This document shows, piece by piece, positions 44,111 through 58,700 of a DNA stretch of 64,000 nt (positions are counted from its first letter, which is position 1; each line of letters starts with the position of its first letter). The DNA lies in contig NC_070616.1 in the NCBI RefSeq assembly GCF_027172205.1, forward strand, positions 14,932,001 to 14,996,000, in the 5' to 3' direction. Made by a program: the position numbers and the translations under genes. This DNA comes from Podarcis raffonei. Its lineage: Eukaryota; Chordata; Lepidosauria; Squamata; Lacertidae. The notes beneath the pieces were generated by a model. It made no database searches and was not told where the DNA came from. It saw only the letters and a list, made by a program, of their open reading frames with translations.

Positions 44111-47100
44111 TAATTATTATTTTGTATTTTCCTTCGGAATATCCTTAAAGGATCTGGCTGGTGACGAAGCTTTGCGTCTTGGTTTCCACAGACAGTCTCT
44201 TCCTTATTCACTCCCTTGATGGACTCTTGATTTTCCTGACCAGGCTGCAAAATTAAAATCATGCCGTTTTTAAATGAACTTATAGGCATGCATTTAACTC
44301 AGAGATCACCCATATTTTTTAAAAAAAATGAGATTACTGGCAGAGATCACCCATATTATAATTTTTTAAAAAAATTAAATTAATGGCTTGCATTTAACTC
44401 AGAGATCACCTAGATAGATAGATAGATTCCCTATCAGGAATATCTTTCTCCCCACAAACCTGTAGCTGACGAACGAGGGATGCAGTAAAGTCTCCTTCTT
44501 CACAGCCATGAAGGAGGAACCATGTTTTCCCCACGTTGTAGCTGAGCTGCAGAGACACTGACGGTTTTAAAAATCCTGTTGAAAAGGCAGGCGCCCCCTC
44601 CCCACACTTCCCAATTGGGGTTCACAGCCAAGCAGTAAGAAGCTCTTGGTTGAGGGCTCTGTGGCTCTGAGCTCCCTTCCCTTCCGTGGAGGCAAAGGAG
44701 AAATCTGCAAGCCATGCTGCCTCAGTGGAACACCCATCTCCAGAGACAGTATACCTGTGAATCCCAGTTGCTGACGGCCAAATAGGAACCTAAGATGGGA
44801 CTTCTGGATTCGGCCAGTGTCCCATCTAGTCCAGCATCCTGTTCTCACAGTGGCCAACCAGATGCCCAAACGGGACAGCTGCAAGCAAAACCTGAGCCTT
44901 CTCCCCTCCTGTGGTTTCCATCAACTGGTTTTCAGAAGCAATTGCTGCCTCCAACTGTGGAGGCAGAACATGGCCATTGTGGCCATCAGCCATTTGTGGG
45001 CTCAGCTCTGCATCTCCTACTTGTGGGCTTTCCAGAATAGGCATCTTTGTGGCTACTGTGAGAATAGAGTGCTGCACCGGACAGACCTTTCACCTGGGCT
45101 CTTTTTATCTGGGAGCTGATCATAGCTAGGCATCATTGGACTCCAAGCTCTCGTCAGCCCCAGCCAGCAGGACCAATGGTCAGATGTGATGGTAGGAGGG
45201 GCTCACAGCTTCTGGGTGGCACCATGGTGACTATCCCAGACCTGCTAAGTGTCCAAACAGGTTTGTGAATAACCACCCATACGAGCCTAGTAATAACTGG
45301 TTTGGGGCAAGCAAATAGCCAGGGTTTGTGCATAAGGCTATAATGTTCCTGGTCCCCCAGCTGTTGGCTTTGAAATGATTCATGTTTCTATAAATGACCT
45401 TATGGACTAGTATTTTTTTTTTTGGAGGGGGGTGAGGCTGGCAGCTTCTGTGGACATCTTTGCAAGTTTACCTCTCGCATGTTTGTCCTCCATTATCTCA
45501 ATAACCGCTTCAGCACCCGTCTTTGATAGAAGGCAGCTGATGATCTTAAGAGTCATAGAATTGTAGAGTTGGGTGGGATCCCAACCCCTTGCAAAGCCAG
45601 AATCACAGCTAAAGAATCCTGGACAGATGATTTTCCAACCTCTGCTAGGAAACCTCCAGTGGAGGAGAGTCTGCCACCTTCTGAAGTTATCTTACTATCT
45701 GCTAATGGAACTTGGGGCACAGAGTCGTCAGAGGACAGTGGCTGGTTTAAGGCCAGCTGGTCAAGCTGAGGTGCAAACAGCGTCCCTTTGCAGCTCTGGA
45801 TGTGTAGCTCAGTGGCAGATCATCTGCCTCGCATGCAGAAGGTCCCAGGTTCAATCCCCAGTGGTCTCTCCAGATAAGGCTGGAAATATCCCCTGGCTGA
45901 AACCCTGGAGAGTTGCTGCCGGTCAGTGTTGGCAGTCCTGAGCTGGATGGACCTGGCTGAGGATGGGCCACAGCTCAGTGGCAGAGCATCTGCTAGACAT
46001 GCAGAAGGCCCCAGTTTCAATCTGTTGTATTTTTAAATAAGCCCCCTGTTTGCAACCCTGGAGAGCCACTGCCAGTCAGTGTCGACAATACTGAGATAGA
46101 TGGGCTGACTATAAGGCAATGTCTGATGTTCTGCATACCCATAACCATTATACAACACTTCCTTTTGGTTGTTGCCTGAAGTGGTTGCTACTATCCTGCT
46201 AGATTGTTAGGGAGGGATGGGGGCCTTGCCCTCCCCCAGTCAAAACCGTTGTCCAGCCCTTTCAGCATTTGAGAGACCCCCAAGTTGTTTATGAGGGGCA
46301 GCAACACTCTGGGGTCTCTAGGGCAAAGAAGGGTCTTTCCTGAACTCCCCCTCCCATTTTTTAAAAAGACCAGGAGCCAAGGTTTGAATCGGAGACATTC
46401 TGCATGCAGAGCAGGTGCTCTAACCCTGAGCTACAGTTTAAGAATAAATTAAGGGATCCACCTGAAGGTTGGGCTCTTCTCTGAAATAAATTAAGACCAT
46501 GGCTGGTGGATCAGGCCCCAAGGAGGCTCATCTAGTCCGGCACAGCAGCCAACCAGAGGCTTCTGCTCCCAGACCCCCCAAGCAGGAAACTGAGGGCAGC
46601 AGCAACCCCTCCCCACTTTGAAATCCCGGGAGAGGCAAGGATTCAAGATGCTATTTGGCCAGGAAGCTCACTGGATGACCCTTGCCTGGGCTAGTCAGTA
46701 TCTCTCAGCCTAACCCACCTCACAGGGTTGTTGTGAAGGTAAAAGGAGGAGGGGAAGAGCCATGTGCAAAACCTTGAGCACCTTGGAAGAAAAGGTGGCG
46801 TATAAATTTAAGAAGTTGTAGCTGCTGCTTCTGACAGTGGAGGTACACAGCCGTTGTGGCTAATAGCCATCAGCAGCTTCCGTCATGAATTTGATTCATA
46901 GCATTATAGAGTTGGAAGGGACCCAAATGACCATCTAGTCCAACCCCCTGCAAAGCAGGAATCTCAGCTAAGGAATGGTTTCCAAGCTGTCCAAAATGAG
47001 GAAAGGGTGTCTGTGGCTACTAGCCACGATGGCTCTTCTCTGCCTCCACAGTCGGAGGCAGCAATGCTTCTGAATACCAGTTGCTGGAAAACACAGGAGA

Positions 47101-49316
47101 GGGCTCTTGTGCTCGAATCCTGCTTGCTAGTTTCCCAGAAGATGCGTCTGGTTCACTGCTGTGAGAACAGGATGCTGGATTTGATGGGCCCTTGGCTCTT
47201 ATTCTTAATGCCCTTTTCATCATTCACTGGTGACTTCGCCCCTTTGCAATGGGGAGTTCGGACAGAAGCAAGAATCTTCCTCTCTCAGGCCAAGCTCCTT
47301 CTGCGGCTGTTGCAGCTCTGCAACGCTATACAGCTAAGCTTCCATTCTCCACCCTGGGGAGGCAAAGAGATGACAGCCTGTTCTTTCACCCTGCCGGCTG
47401 GCAAAATCTCCGCTCCACCAGGTCCTGTTTTTTGGGGAGAAATTGGGCTGGTTCCTTCCCGCTGCATCCCTGCGTCACAGCGAAGGAGGCAGGGCCTGCG
47501 TTGCTCTTTCCAGAACAGACGCTTCTCCCTCACCTTAGAATGGGGTGATCTTGCAAGGAAGCCTATCAGCTGAATGGGAAGAGCACCCCACCTCTCCAAA
47601 CATCTGATTCTAATTACGTTAAAGTCTTCAACCCCCCCCCATACAAATCCAGGAAAAAATGAATATTTTTACTGCTGAAAAACTGGTCTTCTAGAAGGTC
47701 CAGGGAGGGGATAACCTTGCCACAGGTTTTGAGGACCTCTGGTCTTAGGAGCAGGGGTCAGCCACCCCCTCTCTGGACTGCTGCCAAGTCTCATTTTGGA
47801 GGAAGTTCTTTCACTCTTCCATATCCCACGGGTAGCTCAAATGGGGCCAAACTGGTCGAAGGCACATAGCAGACCTTCCAAGTATCCCTATGTTCCATGA
47901 CAGTCCAGATTTACAGAAGCCATCCCGGTTTCTGATTTGATCCCAGAATGTCCCACTTTTCCACTGGACCTCCCTATTTTCATCAGAGAAATGTTGGAGG
48001 GTATGGAGACATCTGAACCACCTGAAGGCAGTTTTTAAATGCTTAATGTTTTATTATGCATTTACATATGTTGGAAGCTGCCCAGAGTGGCTGGGGCAAT
48101 CTAGTCAGATGGGCAGGGTATAAATAGTAAAAGTAATAGAAGTAGTAGCAGACACTCCGTGTCCCTATTTTCCAGGGACGTCCCTGATTTAAAGAAACTG
48201 TCCCGGTTTCTGATTTGATCCCAAAATGCCCCACCTTTCCTTAGGATGTCCCTATTTTCATTGGAGAAATGTTGGAGGATATGGAGTTATGAGACCTCCT
48301 GAGCGAAGGAGATAAGTAACTATACAAATTTTAGAAGACATCTGAAAACAGCCCTTTTATAGGGAAGTGTTTAATGTTTTATTATGTCTTTAGGCACTGT
48401 GGGTTAAACCACAGAGCCTAGGACTTGCCGATCAGAAGGTCAGTGGTTCAAATCCCTGTGACGGGGTGAGCTCCCGTTGCTCGGTCCCTGCTCCTGCCAA
48501 CCTAGCAGTTCGAAAGCATGTCAAAGTGCAAGTAGATAAATAGGTACCGCTCCGGCGGGAAGGTAAATGGTGTTTCTGTGCGCTGCTCTGGCTCGCCAGA
48601 AGTGGCTTAGTCATGCTGGCCACATGACCCGGAAGCTGTACGCTGGCTCCCTCGGCCAATAAAGCGAGATGAGCACCGCAACCCCAGAGTCGGTCACGAC
48701 TGGACCTAATATATATGTTGGAAACTGCCCAGAGTGGCTGGGCAACCCTGTAAGATGTGTGGGGTATAAACAGTAAATTTATCATTATGGAATGGGACAT
48801 TCCTATTTTCATCAGATAAATGTTGGAGGGTATGACATAGGAAGATGCCAGATGCTTGGCTCATCTAGCTCAGCATTGTCTACACTGACTGGCAGCAGCT
48901 CTCCAGCATTTCAGGCAGGTGACACCCCCAGCCTTACCTGGAGACGCTGGGGATGGAAGCTGAGGTCTTCTGCATGCAAAGCAGCAGCTCTGCCAGTGAG
49001 CTGAGAACTAAGTATGATTCCAGTTGTCCTGGTTCTGGAGAAAAGACTTTAAATGGGCAGCTGCCTTCTCCTGAGGGCCACGTTGGTTGTCCTTTTTTAT
49101 TGTGTATTCATGATTAATTCTACTCATCATGGTGTGATGATATTAGGGTGGTTAAGCTCTATAGGATCCCACTTTCAATACTGTGAAGTTTCTGGCGTAA
49201 AGCTGAAGATTTCTGTGGTTTTTTTTAGGGAATGAGGGGGGTCTGCCACTGTTTCAGATTTCTGCATCTCTTCAGCTTATATAATACAGGCTGGGTTGAT
49301 GATGGGAGCCGGGAGG

Positions 49317-49360
<44 letters not shown>

Positions 49361-50024
49361 GGAGCTTCTCTTAAGATATGCTTGCAGAGAAGGTAAGCCT
49401 TAAAGCAGTGTACATTTCAGTGCTTCTGGGTGTTGCAAATCTGAGGGAAAGAAGAGAGGAGAGGTGGTTTGACCTCATTTTCTAGGGAAATGGTGGGAAC
49501 AAGCAATTGCGTTTGTGTGTCTCCCTTGAGCATTAAAACTCTCAGAACTGCCTTTCTGGCTGTGGCGACTGAGGCTACTTCTTTGTCTGACGATGCTCAA
49601 TCAAGGAGACCTGAGTCAAAGCTGTTTTGCCTGTGCCTTTGGTTATATCAAGGAGATATTATTATCACCAATTTATTAATTGCCTTCTGCACAATCATCT
49701 CAAGGTGCTGTGTGATGCAAACGGAGACACCAAAGACACAACTTTTAGTGTGGCAGCACCTACACTTTGGAACTCCCTGCTTAGTGATAGCAGACAGATA
49801 TCTTCACTGTACTATTTTTTGGTGCCTGATAAAAAAAAAAATCTTGTTTAGAGATGCCTCCTACCCTGATATTTAGAAAGCTGGTGTAGTTCTGATCTGT
49901 CGGTTGTCATTTTAACTTTCTGAAAGTTTTAGATTATTGCTGTTATTTTTTTCTATTGATAATTTTATCCTTTAATTTGTTTGTTTCTCTTTTACAATCC
50001 AGTGGCATATAAATTTTTATCAAA

Positions 50025-50063
<39 letters not shown>

Positions 50064-53000
50064 GTTACTGATGTGTTTTTATCTACCAGCCGTCTCCAAT
50101 TCTGCTACCCTTCTCCTGGTGTTTTGGACATAACACTTTCCATGAAACCCCCCTCCCCCCAGGCAGTATGTCCCAATTTTCACAGATGTTGGGAATTATA
50201 GTCCAGCAACATCTGGAGGGCCACAGATGTTCCTGACCCCTGATACCTAGCCACTCTGCAGATGGTATCCCGACTGCTATTATGACAGCTGCCGTGCTGA
50301 TATGACCATTTGCGTGGTTTGAGCAATGTGGAACTCCTTGCTACAAGATGTGGTAATATATGAAACGAGATTAGGCGGGTTAGTGGAGGAGAGGCCTGCC
50401 CACTGCTGTGAGTCATGATGTCTGCATGGAAGCAGCTTCTGAGACAGCCTATCCCTCAATACCCTGTTTCCCCAAAAATAAGACAGTGTCTTATATTAAT
50501 TTTTGCTCCCAAAGATGCGCTAAGTCTTATTTTCAGGGCATGTCTTATTTTTCCATGAAGAAGAATACGGTACACATATTCCAGGGAGGCCTTATGTTTG
50601 GGGGAGGCCTTATTATCGGGGAGGTCTTATTTTCGGGGGATGCCTTATATTACAGCAAGAGGCAAAACTGGAAGTATGTCTTATTTTCGGGGGATGTCTT
50701 ACTTCCAGGGAAACAGGGTAGTAATTGTGGAGGAATAGCAGCAGAAGAAGGCATTGCTTTTGGTCTACCCAGAGGCATCTGTCTGCCTTGGGAAGCTGGA
50801 TGTGGGGTTAGATGCATCCCCTTGATCTGATCTACCTGGACCATATGGGATAAAGAAAACTAAAATGAGTTGTTGTTTTTCAGATTTGCAACACTCAAAC
50901 ACCTGTTCTCTATCAGTCAGGAATATGGGGGGGGGGATGATCCTGTCCAACACTGCCACAGGAGTAGGAAGGGACTCTAGCTCAGTGGGTACAGAACCTG
51001 CTTTGCATGCAGAAGGTCCCAGGTTCAGGCCCCAGCGTCTCCAATTAGGACTGGGAATGTCCCTTACGTAAAACCTCGGAGAGAGGTGCTGGCAGCCAGT
51101 GTAGGCAATCCTGAGCTAGCTGGATCAATGCTCTGATTTTGCACAAGGAGCTCCTATTTAGTTCAGTCTTTTCCGCAGGACATTGAGAACTAGCATCTTA
51201 CATTGGTTTTAGAGGAAGGGGGCACATGGCTCAACGTGTAGAGCATCTGGCTTGTATGCAGAAGATCTCAGGTTTAGCCCACTAGGTAACCCCCCTCCCC
51301 CTGGAGTGGTACCACCCACTTTGGGAATCATGGGCTTACATGGCTTGGAAAGAGATCACATCCACACCATACATGGAGAACACATTATTGTTGTTGTTTA
51401 GTCGTTTAGTCGTGTCCGACTCTTCGTGACCCCATGGACCAGAGAACGCCAGGCACCTCTGTCCTCCACTGCCTCCCGCAGTTTGGTCAAACTCATGCTG
51501 GTAACCTCGAAAACACTATCCAACCATCTCGTCCTCTGTCGCCCCCTTCTCCTTGTGCCCTCCATCTTTCCCAGCATCAGTGTCTTCTCCAGGGAGTCTT
51601 CTCTTCTCATGAGGTGGCCAAAGTATTGGAGCCTCAGCTTCAGGATCTGTCCTTCCAGTGAGCACTCAGGGCTGATTTCCTTCAGAATGGTTTGATCTTC
51701 TTGCAGTCCACGGGACTCTCAAGAGTCTCCTCCAGCACCATAATTCAAAAGCATCAATTCTTCGGCGATCAGCCTTCTTTATGGTCCAGCTCTCACTTCC
51801 ATTACTTTCCTCCAAAGAATCCCAGGAGCTTGAGTTTTGAAAGGTTGCCAGGAATTGTAGCTCTGTGAGGAGAAAACAACTCTCCATCTTGCCCCAGCAT
51901 GCATAAAATAAATGCATTTTGGGACACATTTCTTGGCTGGAGAGCTGCGTTGCAAATTTTGAAGAAAGGATGTTTCTCACTCTGCATATCTGTGAATTAG
52001 GCAGGTCCGCCCTTAAATGTGAACTAACTCAAACTTTCCCCCTCTTCCTCAGTTTCTCCCTTCGTAGTTGAGGATCTGAGGGCAAGGATGAGCCGCTTGA
52101 GCTCTCTGCCTTGCGCAACCCAGATAGACCCGCTGCGTTTCCACGGAGGCCCTGCTCCACTTTCAAAGGTTACCTTGCCTTCCTTGTTAAACGTTTGCAC
52201 CAGATTTGTAGTCTGCGCCTGTCACTTCGAGTCATTATCCTCGAGATGCATTCTGGTGTCACCGCTTCCCGGAATCAAATGGTCCGTCCTGTCACAGGAG
52301 CCTGCGCCAATTAGTTTTCGTTAGGTGAGGTTCGACCTTGAGCGCCGGAGATGCTTTTGAAAGCACTCGGTCATTTCACAGGAAGATCGTCTCTCACCAG
52401 TTTAAAAAGAATTCAAAGAGGCAGTTAAGTGCAGGAGAGAAGTTGCAAATGGCAGAAGCTGTTAGGGCAGCCTTTCCTGGAGTGGCACATTATTTTCCAT
52501 CATTTGAGGCTGCTGCTGGGTTTTTGGTTTTTTGTTTAATACAGTGGTGCCTCGGGTTACATATGCTTCAGGTTACATACATTTCAGGTTACAGACTCCG
52601 CTAACCCAGAAATAGTGCTTCAGGATGAGAACAGAAATCGCGCAGCGGCAGCAGGAGGCCCCATTACCTAAAGTGGTGCTTCAGGTTAAGAACAGTTTCA
52701 GGTTAAGAACGGACCTCCGGAACAAATTACTGTATTTTTCGCCCCATAGGACGCACCAGCCCATAGGACACACCAAGTTTTTTGGGGGGGAAATAAAGAA
52801 AAAAAAATTTATTTCCCCCCCAGGCGCTTGCGGGGCAGGCAGCGGGGAGAATCGCTCTTCTCCCCACCGCCCGCCCGCAGACCAGGTCCGGGGACAGCGG
52901 GAAGATGCGCTGCGCCTCCCAGCCGTCCCCGGAGCTTGCGGGGCAGGCAGCAGGGAGAAGCACGCGTCTCTCCGCCGTCAGCCTCCAAACCACATCGGGA

Positions 53001-55720
53001 GACAGCGGGATGGCAGCGTTCCGCCTCCCCGCTGTCCCCCGACCTTGTGGGGCTGGCACTGCAGTTCTCCTGAAGCCTGCATTCGCCCCATAGGACGCAC
53101 ACACATTTCCCCTTCATTTTTGGAGGGGAAAAAGTGCGTCCTATAGGGCGAAAAATACGGTAAGTACTTAACCCGAGGTACCACTGTAAAGGTAATAGAA
53201 TCTTAGAATTGGAAGGGATCCCCAAAGGTCAACTAGTCCAACCCCCTGCAATGCAGGAATTGAAGCCCAAGGATCTCTGTCGGATGACCATCCAACGTCT
53301 GCTTAAAAAATTCCAAAGAAGGAGAGTCCAACACCTGGCGAGGGAGTTTGCTCCATGGAGGCACTGCTCTTACCATCAGAAACGTCTTCCCAATGTTTAG
53401 TCATAATCTCCTGTTTGCAATTGTGTGTTTTTTAAAAAACCATTTTATTAGCAATTTCAACATAACAACATATCAAAACATATCATATTCAATCCCCCCT
53501 TTCCCCCCCACCCACTCAAACCCACCTGTCCCCTCCCCCAGAGACTTCCCTCAGCTCCTCTCTCTGATTTCTCAGCACATATTATTCTCTGCATGTGATA
53601 AAATTATACAAATCCTTACATTATCTGTCTACCATGTTATCAATCAATAAATTTGTGTATGTTTATTCAAAACCTGCCAAGGAGTCCAATTCATTTTGTT
53701 GTCTTTTTCAGTAATGTGTGAAAAGTTCCCATTCTTCTTTAAAGCCACAGTTGTCCTTATCTCACAGTTTGTATGTCAATTTAGCCAGTTCTGCATAGTT
53801 CATCAATTTCTCTTGCTACTGTTCTTTTGTCGGGGTTTCCCCATTCTTCCATCCTTGTGCTATCAAGACTCTTGCTGCGGTTGTTGCATACACAAATAAA
53901 TTCTTTGTTTTCCTTGGCAGGTCTTGTCCTACAATCCCTAACAAAAATGCTTCTGTGTTGTTGTTTTTACAAATGTCGTTTTAAACATTTTCTTCAATTC
54001 ATTATATATCATTTCCCAATTTTTAAAAAATTCTTTACATTCCCACCACATATGAATCTCCTGTTTGCAATTGGAATCCATCAGTTTGTGTCCTCCACTC
54101 AGGAGCAGCAGAAAGCAAGCTTGCTCTATCTTGTCTGTGATGGCCGCTCAGATATTTGAAGATGGCTCTCATAACCCCTTTCACTCTTCTCTGTATGTGG
54201 TTTTCTGATCTTCTTTTCAGTTTGCCACCGGATTACAACAGTAAGCAGAATCTTACAGCAGCCTCCCCATCATGATCCTCCAGAGGTTCTGGACTCCAAT
54301 TCCCATCAGCCCCGGTCATTGTGGGGAAATACCTGTCACTCAGTGGCAGAAGATCTGCTTTGCATGCAGAAGGTCCCAGGTTCAGACCTCAATGACATCT
54401 CCACATAGGACTGGAGATGTCTACTGCCTGAAACTCTGGAGAGCCACTGCTAGTCAGTGTAGACTAAACTGGATTAGGTGGATTAATGATCTGACTTGGT
54501 GCAAGGCAAGGATGATGGGAGTTGTAATCCAACACGTCTGGAACGCATTAGCTTGGAGCCAGGTGCCATACTGGAATTCATATATGTCTGTCTTGCATTC
54601 TAGCAGGGTGGATTAATTCTGTGCTGTTCTCTCAGCCACCGCCCAGATTCTGATCTGCTTCTCTTCCCTTGGATTACCAACTGTTAGGTGCTTGAACTGA
54701 AGATCATTCAGTAGCCTGTTTAATAAACCTGTCGTGCTAACAAGATCTGGGTGGAACCTCAAGTTTAGACAGGCAACTGCTGTTTTATTATTTATGCACA
54801 TATAATTTTCTAACAAGAAAAAATAAATAAAGACAGAAATATTTTTTTTTATAAACTGTTTAGAGGTCTTTTGTTCAAGGAAACAGTAAATACATTTTGT
54901 TAAATAAACAATAAACTGAAAAACTGAAAAAAGTAAATTCTGCGTCAATCTAACATTTGACAACAGGACAGTTACTGGGTGTCGTTCCTTTGGTTTATTA
55001 AATGCCCTTCAGCAAAAGGTCCCCGCAATTCTAAAAGACAACACTAAAAACATTTAAAGACATATTACAGTCGCAAGAATAAGGCAGGTTCTAAAATATG
55101 TATATTATTGTCAGGTGTCAAAGTCCAGGGTCAAAAAGGTTCTCTGTCTTAGTGTGAAATGGGTGTGGCCAAAGGAAGAGGGGTGTGGCTGAAGAAAAGG
55201 GGTGTGGTTAGAGAAAGGGGTATGGCCAAATGAATTAGGGTGTGGCTAAAGATGTAAGGTAAGGTAAAGGTAAAGGTACCCCTGCCCGTACGGGCCAGTC
55301 TTGACAGACTCTGGGGTTGTGCGCCCATCTCACTCAAGAGGCCGGGGGCCAGCGCTGTCCGCAGACACTTCCGGGTCACGTGGCCAGCGTGACAAGCTGC
55401 ATCTGGCGAGCCAGCGCAGCACACGGAAACGCCGTTTACCTTCCCGCTGGTAAGCGGTCCCTATTTATCTACTTGCACCCGGGGGTGCTTTCGAACTGCT
55501 AGGTTGGCAGGCGCTGGGACCAAGCAGCGGGAGCGCACCCCGCCGCGGGGATTCGAACCGCCGACCTTAGCAAGCCCTAGGCGCTGAGGCTTTTACCCAC
55601 AGCGCCACCCGCGTCCCTACAAAGATGTGGGTGGCTAAAGATGTGGGTGTGGCTAAAAGAGGGGGTGTGGCTAAAAGACTGAAGCAAAAGTACATTCAAG
55701 AGATCTTTCTAAAACATGTC

Positions 55721-55752
<32 letters not shown>

Positions 55753-58700
55753 ACTTTCCAGTATGGTGTGAGTTACCGTTGTCTCCTGCGTCAGAACCAA
55801 GTCCTCCTTACAGCGCTGGAGGAGCTGCAGTCCCGCTGTGCCGCCCTGAAGAAGGAGAACAGCCTGCTGGTGAGGAGGCGCTTGGGAGCGGGAAACCTTC
55901 CAACGAGATCAGGCAACACCAGTCTTCCCCAACCAAGTGCCTTCCAGAGGTTGTTGGACTACAGCTCCCATCAGCCCAAGCCAGCATGGCCATGTGATGC
56001 TGAGGATGATGGGATCTCTTGTCCTAAACATCTGGGAGCCACCAGGCCTGTTTAGGAGAACTTCCTCCTGGCTGGCTGGAATCCCACAGTCCAGATCGCC
56101 CTCATTTTCTGACTTAAAATACTTTCACCCCACTTTATAGCAAGCTTTCTTCCAGTTGAGAGTCACACGTAATCTGTCAGGGGTCACCAAATGATTGTGG
56201 AATGGGCTTAAGTCCATGGTGGGCAGGGCCAGGGCCAAAAGGAAACACCATCTATGCTCCTTAGGCTCACTCAACTGGGAGCTGCTGCCTGTCAGTGTAG
56301 ACAGTACAGTGGTACCTCGGGTTACAGACACTTCAGGTTACAGGCGTTTCAGGTTACAGACTCCGCTAACCCAGAAATAGTACCTCGGGTTAAGAACTTT
56401 GCTTCATGATGAGAACAAAAATCGCACGGCAGCAGCGGGAGGCCCTATTAGCTAAAGTGGTGTTTCAGTTTAAGAACAGTTTCAGGTTAAGAACGGACCT
56501 CCGGAACGAGGTAGTTAACTCAAGGTACCACTGTACTGGGTCAGACCTGTCACCTGGCTCAGTTTAAGGCAGCTTCCTTGAACCATGAGGACTGGAATCT
56601 TAGCTCAGTTGTAGAAAATCTGCTTTGCAGGGGCTGGGAATGTCTGAAACCCTGCAGTCGCTGGCAGCCAGGGTCAATGAGCTAAACAGGCTAAGGGTCT
56701 GCAACCTCTGCCTCATGGCAGGGCCAGCCCCAGCAATTGCTGCAGAGGACTCAAACCTCTTTCCTTCCTTCCTTCCCACCCCTTTCCACTTCCCCTCTCG
56801 CAGCACAAGAGCTGCTTCCCAGAGACTCAGGAGAAAGTGAGGCACCTGAAGAGGAAGAATGCTGAGCTGGCCGTCATCGCCAAGCGCCTGGAGGAAAGGG
56901 CACGGAAGCTCCAGGAAGCCAACCTCAAAGTAGTAAGTGCGGGAGAAGGTGCCTTGTGGCAGACATCCCCCACCACTGGGATAGAAAACATTGAGGTGGG
57001 CAAACCAGAGATTTGGTTTAGTAAAGGCAGCCTCTTGTGCCCTTATCTCGAATTATAGCATGGCAGAGTGGGAAGGCACCCCAGAGGTCATTTAGCCCAA
57101 CCCCATGCATTGCAGCTAAAGAATCCCCAACAGACTCCAAACTCTGCTTAAAAGCCTCGAACAAAGGAGAACCTGCCACCTTCCCACATAGTCTGCTCCA
57201 CTACCTTGTTCTCTTTCTGCTGCAGGTCAACACCCCGGTTGCAGTGAAGGGTTCCTGTGCGGGACTCTGCAAGAAGGCACTGGCCCGCCAGCGGGCTATG
57301 GACCTGCGCGAGCAAGCCAGTGTGCTGCTGGCAAAGGACAAGCAGATCAACGCCCTGCAGCAGGAATGCCAAGACCTGCAGGCCAAAATCACGTCGGGAA
57401 AGGTGAAGGTTCCATGCAGAGATATCTTGGGTTTGGAGAGGGGTGCGTTAGTGTGTGCAGAAACCAGCCTGGTGCATGGAGGCAAAATTCCTGTTCGTGG
57501 CTTTGCAAACTTTTGCCTCTGCCACGAGGTCCCCGGAAAGTTGGGCCAAAAATGGTTCAGAAAGCAGCTCTCTGTGGTTTCCGACCAGGGGACTTGGCAG
57601 CCCTTTGTAGAGAGATGCTGCCAGGATTGGGCTTTCTGCATGCAAATAAAGGTACCCTACCCCTTCCCCAGACTTGACTTATTCCTTTAAAAAGAGTTAA
57701 TTCTGTTTGAAATCATTTTTATACAAAGCGCTGCCTTTACAGTCCTTTAATTTGGAGAGGGACGCTTATCGTACTGTGTACCATTCTGGTCGCCTCACCT
57801 CGAAAAGGATATTGGAAAAGGGCCACCCGAATGAGAAAAGGGCCACCTGAATGACCAAGGGGATGGAGTGACTCCCCCATGAAGAAAAGTTGCAGCATTT
57901 GGGACTTTTTAGTTTAGAGAAAAGGCCAGTAAGAGGTGACATAGACGCTTTTTAAAATTATGCATAGCATGGAGGAAGTGGATTGAGAAAAGTTTTTCTT
58001 CCTCCCTCGTAACACTTGAACTTGTGGGCACCCAATGAAGTTGGACGTGGAAAGATTCAGGACTGATAAAGTACTTCATGCAGTGTGTGGTTAAACTATG
58101 GAACTCCCTCCCACAGGAGGCAGGATAGCCAATGACCCAGACACCTTTGAAAGAGGATTAGACACATTCATGGAGGAGAGAGTTTTTATGGCTATTAGCT
58201 CCAATATCAATGCTCTGCCTCCGCCGATTACCAGTTTCTGGAAACCACAAAATGGGAGAGTTGCTCTTGTGTTTGGATCCTGGTTGCTGGTTTCCCACAA
58301 TGGGCATCTGGCTGGTCACTGTGAGAACAGGAAGCCAGACTAAATGGGCCATTGGCCTGATGTAGCAATCTCTTATTATATTCTCATGCTCATTGAGGAA
58401 CTGATTAACCAGCTGGGATTTCTTCAAATCTGGAAGCAACCCTAAAGGTGATGGTGATGGTTTGTGTCTTCCTAGGAAGCTTCTTCTCCTTGCCTCCCCC
58501 TCCTGGACTTCCGCCACCTGCTCCGAGAGTCGCAGAAGGAGGTGCTGCGTCTACAGAGGCAGATCGCCCTGAAGAATTTCAAGGCATCCCTGGGCTCTCA
58601 CAGCCAGGGGTCAGGGGACGCTTCCTTGGCATCAGTCATGGGCATGGGGTCCCCTGCACCAGCCCTGCCGGCCTACTCAAATGGCTTTTCTCCTTCAAGG

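Noticed and set aside
52625-53225. Several long open frames on both strands (up to 173 codons)
   Set aside because: They translate the GC-rich nested MITE and its inverted ends.
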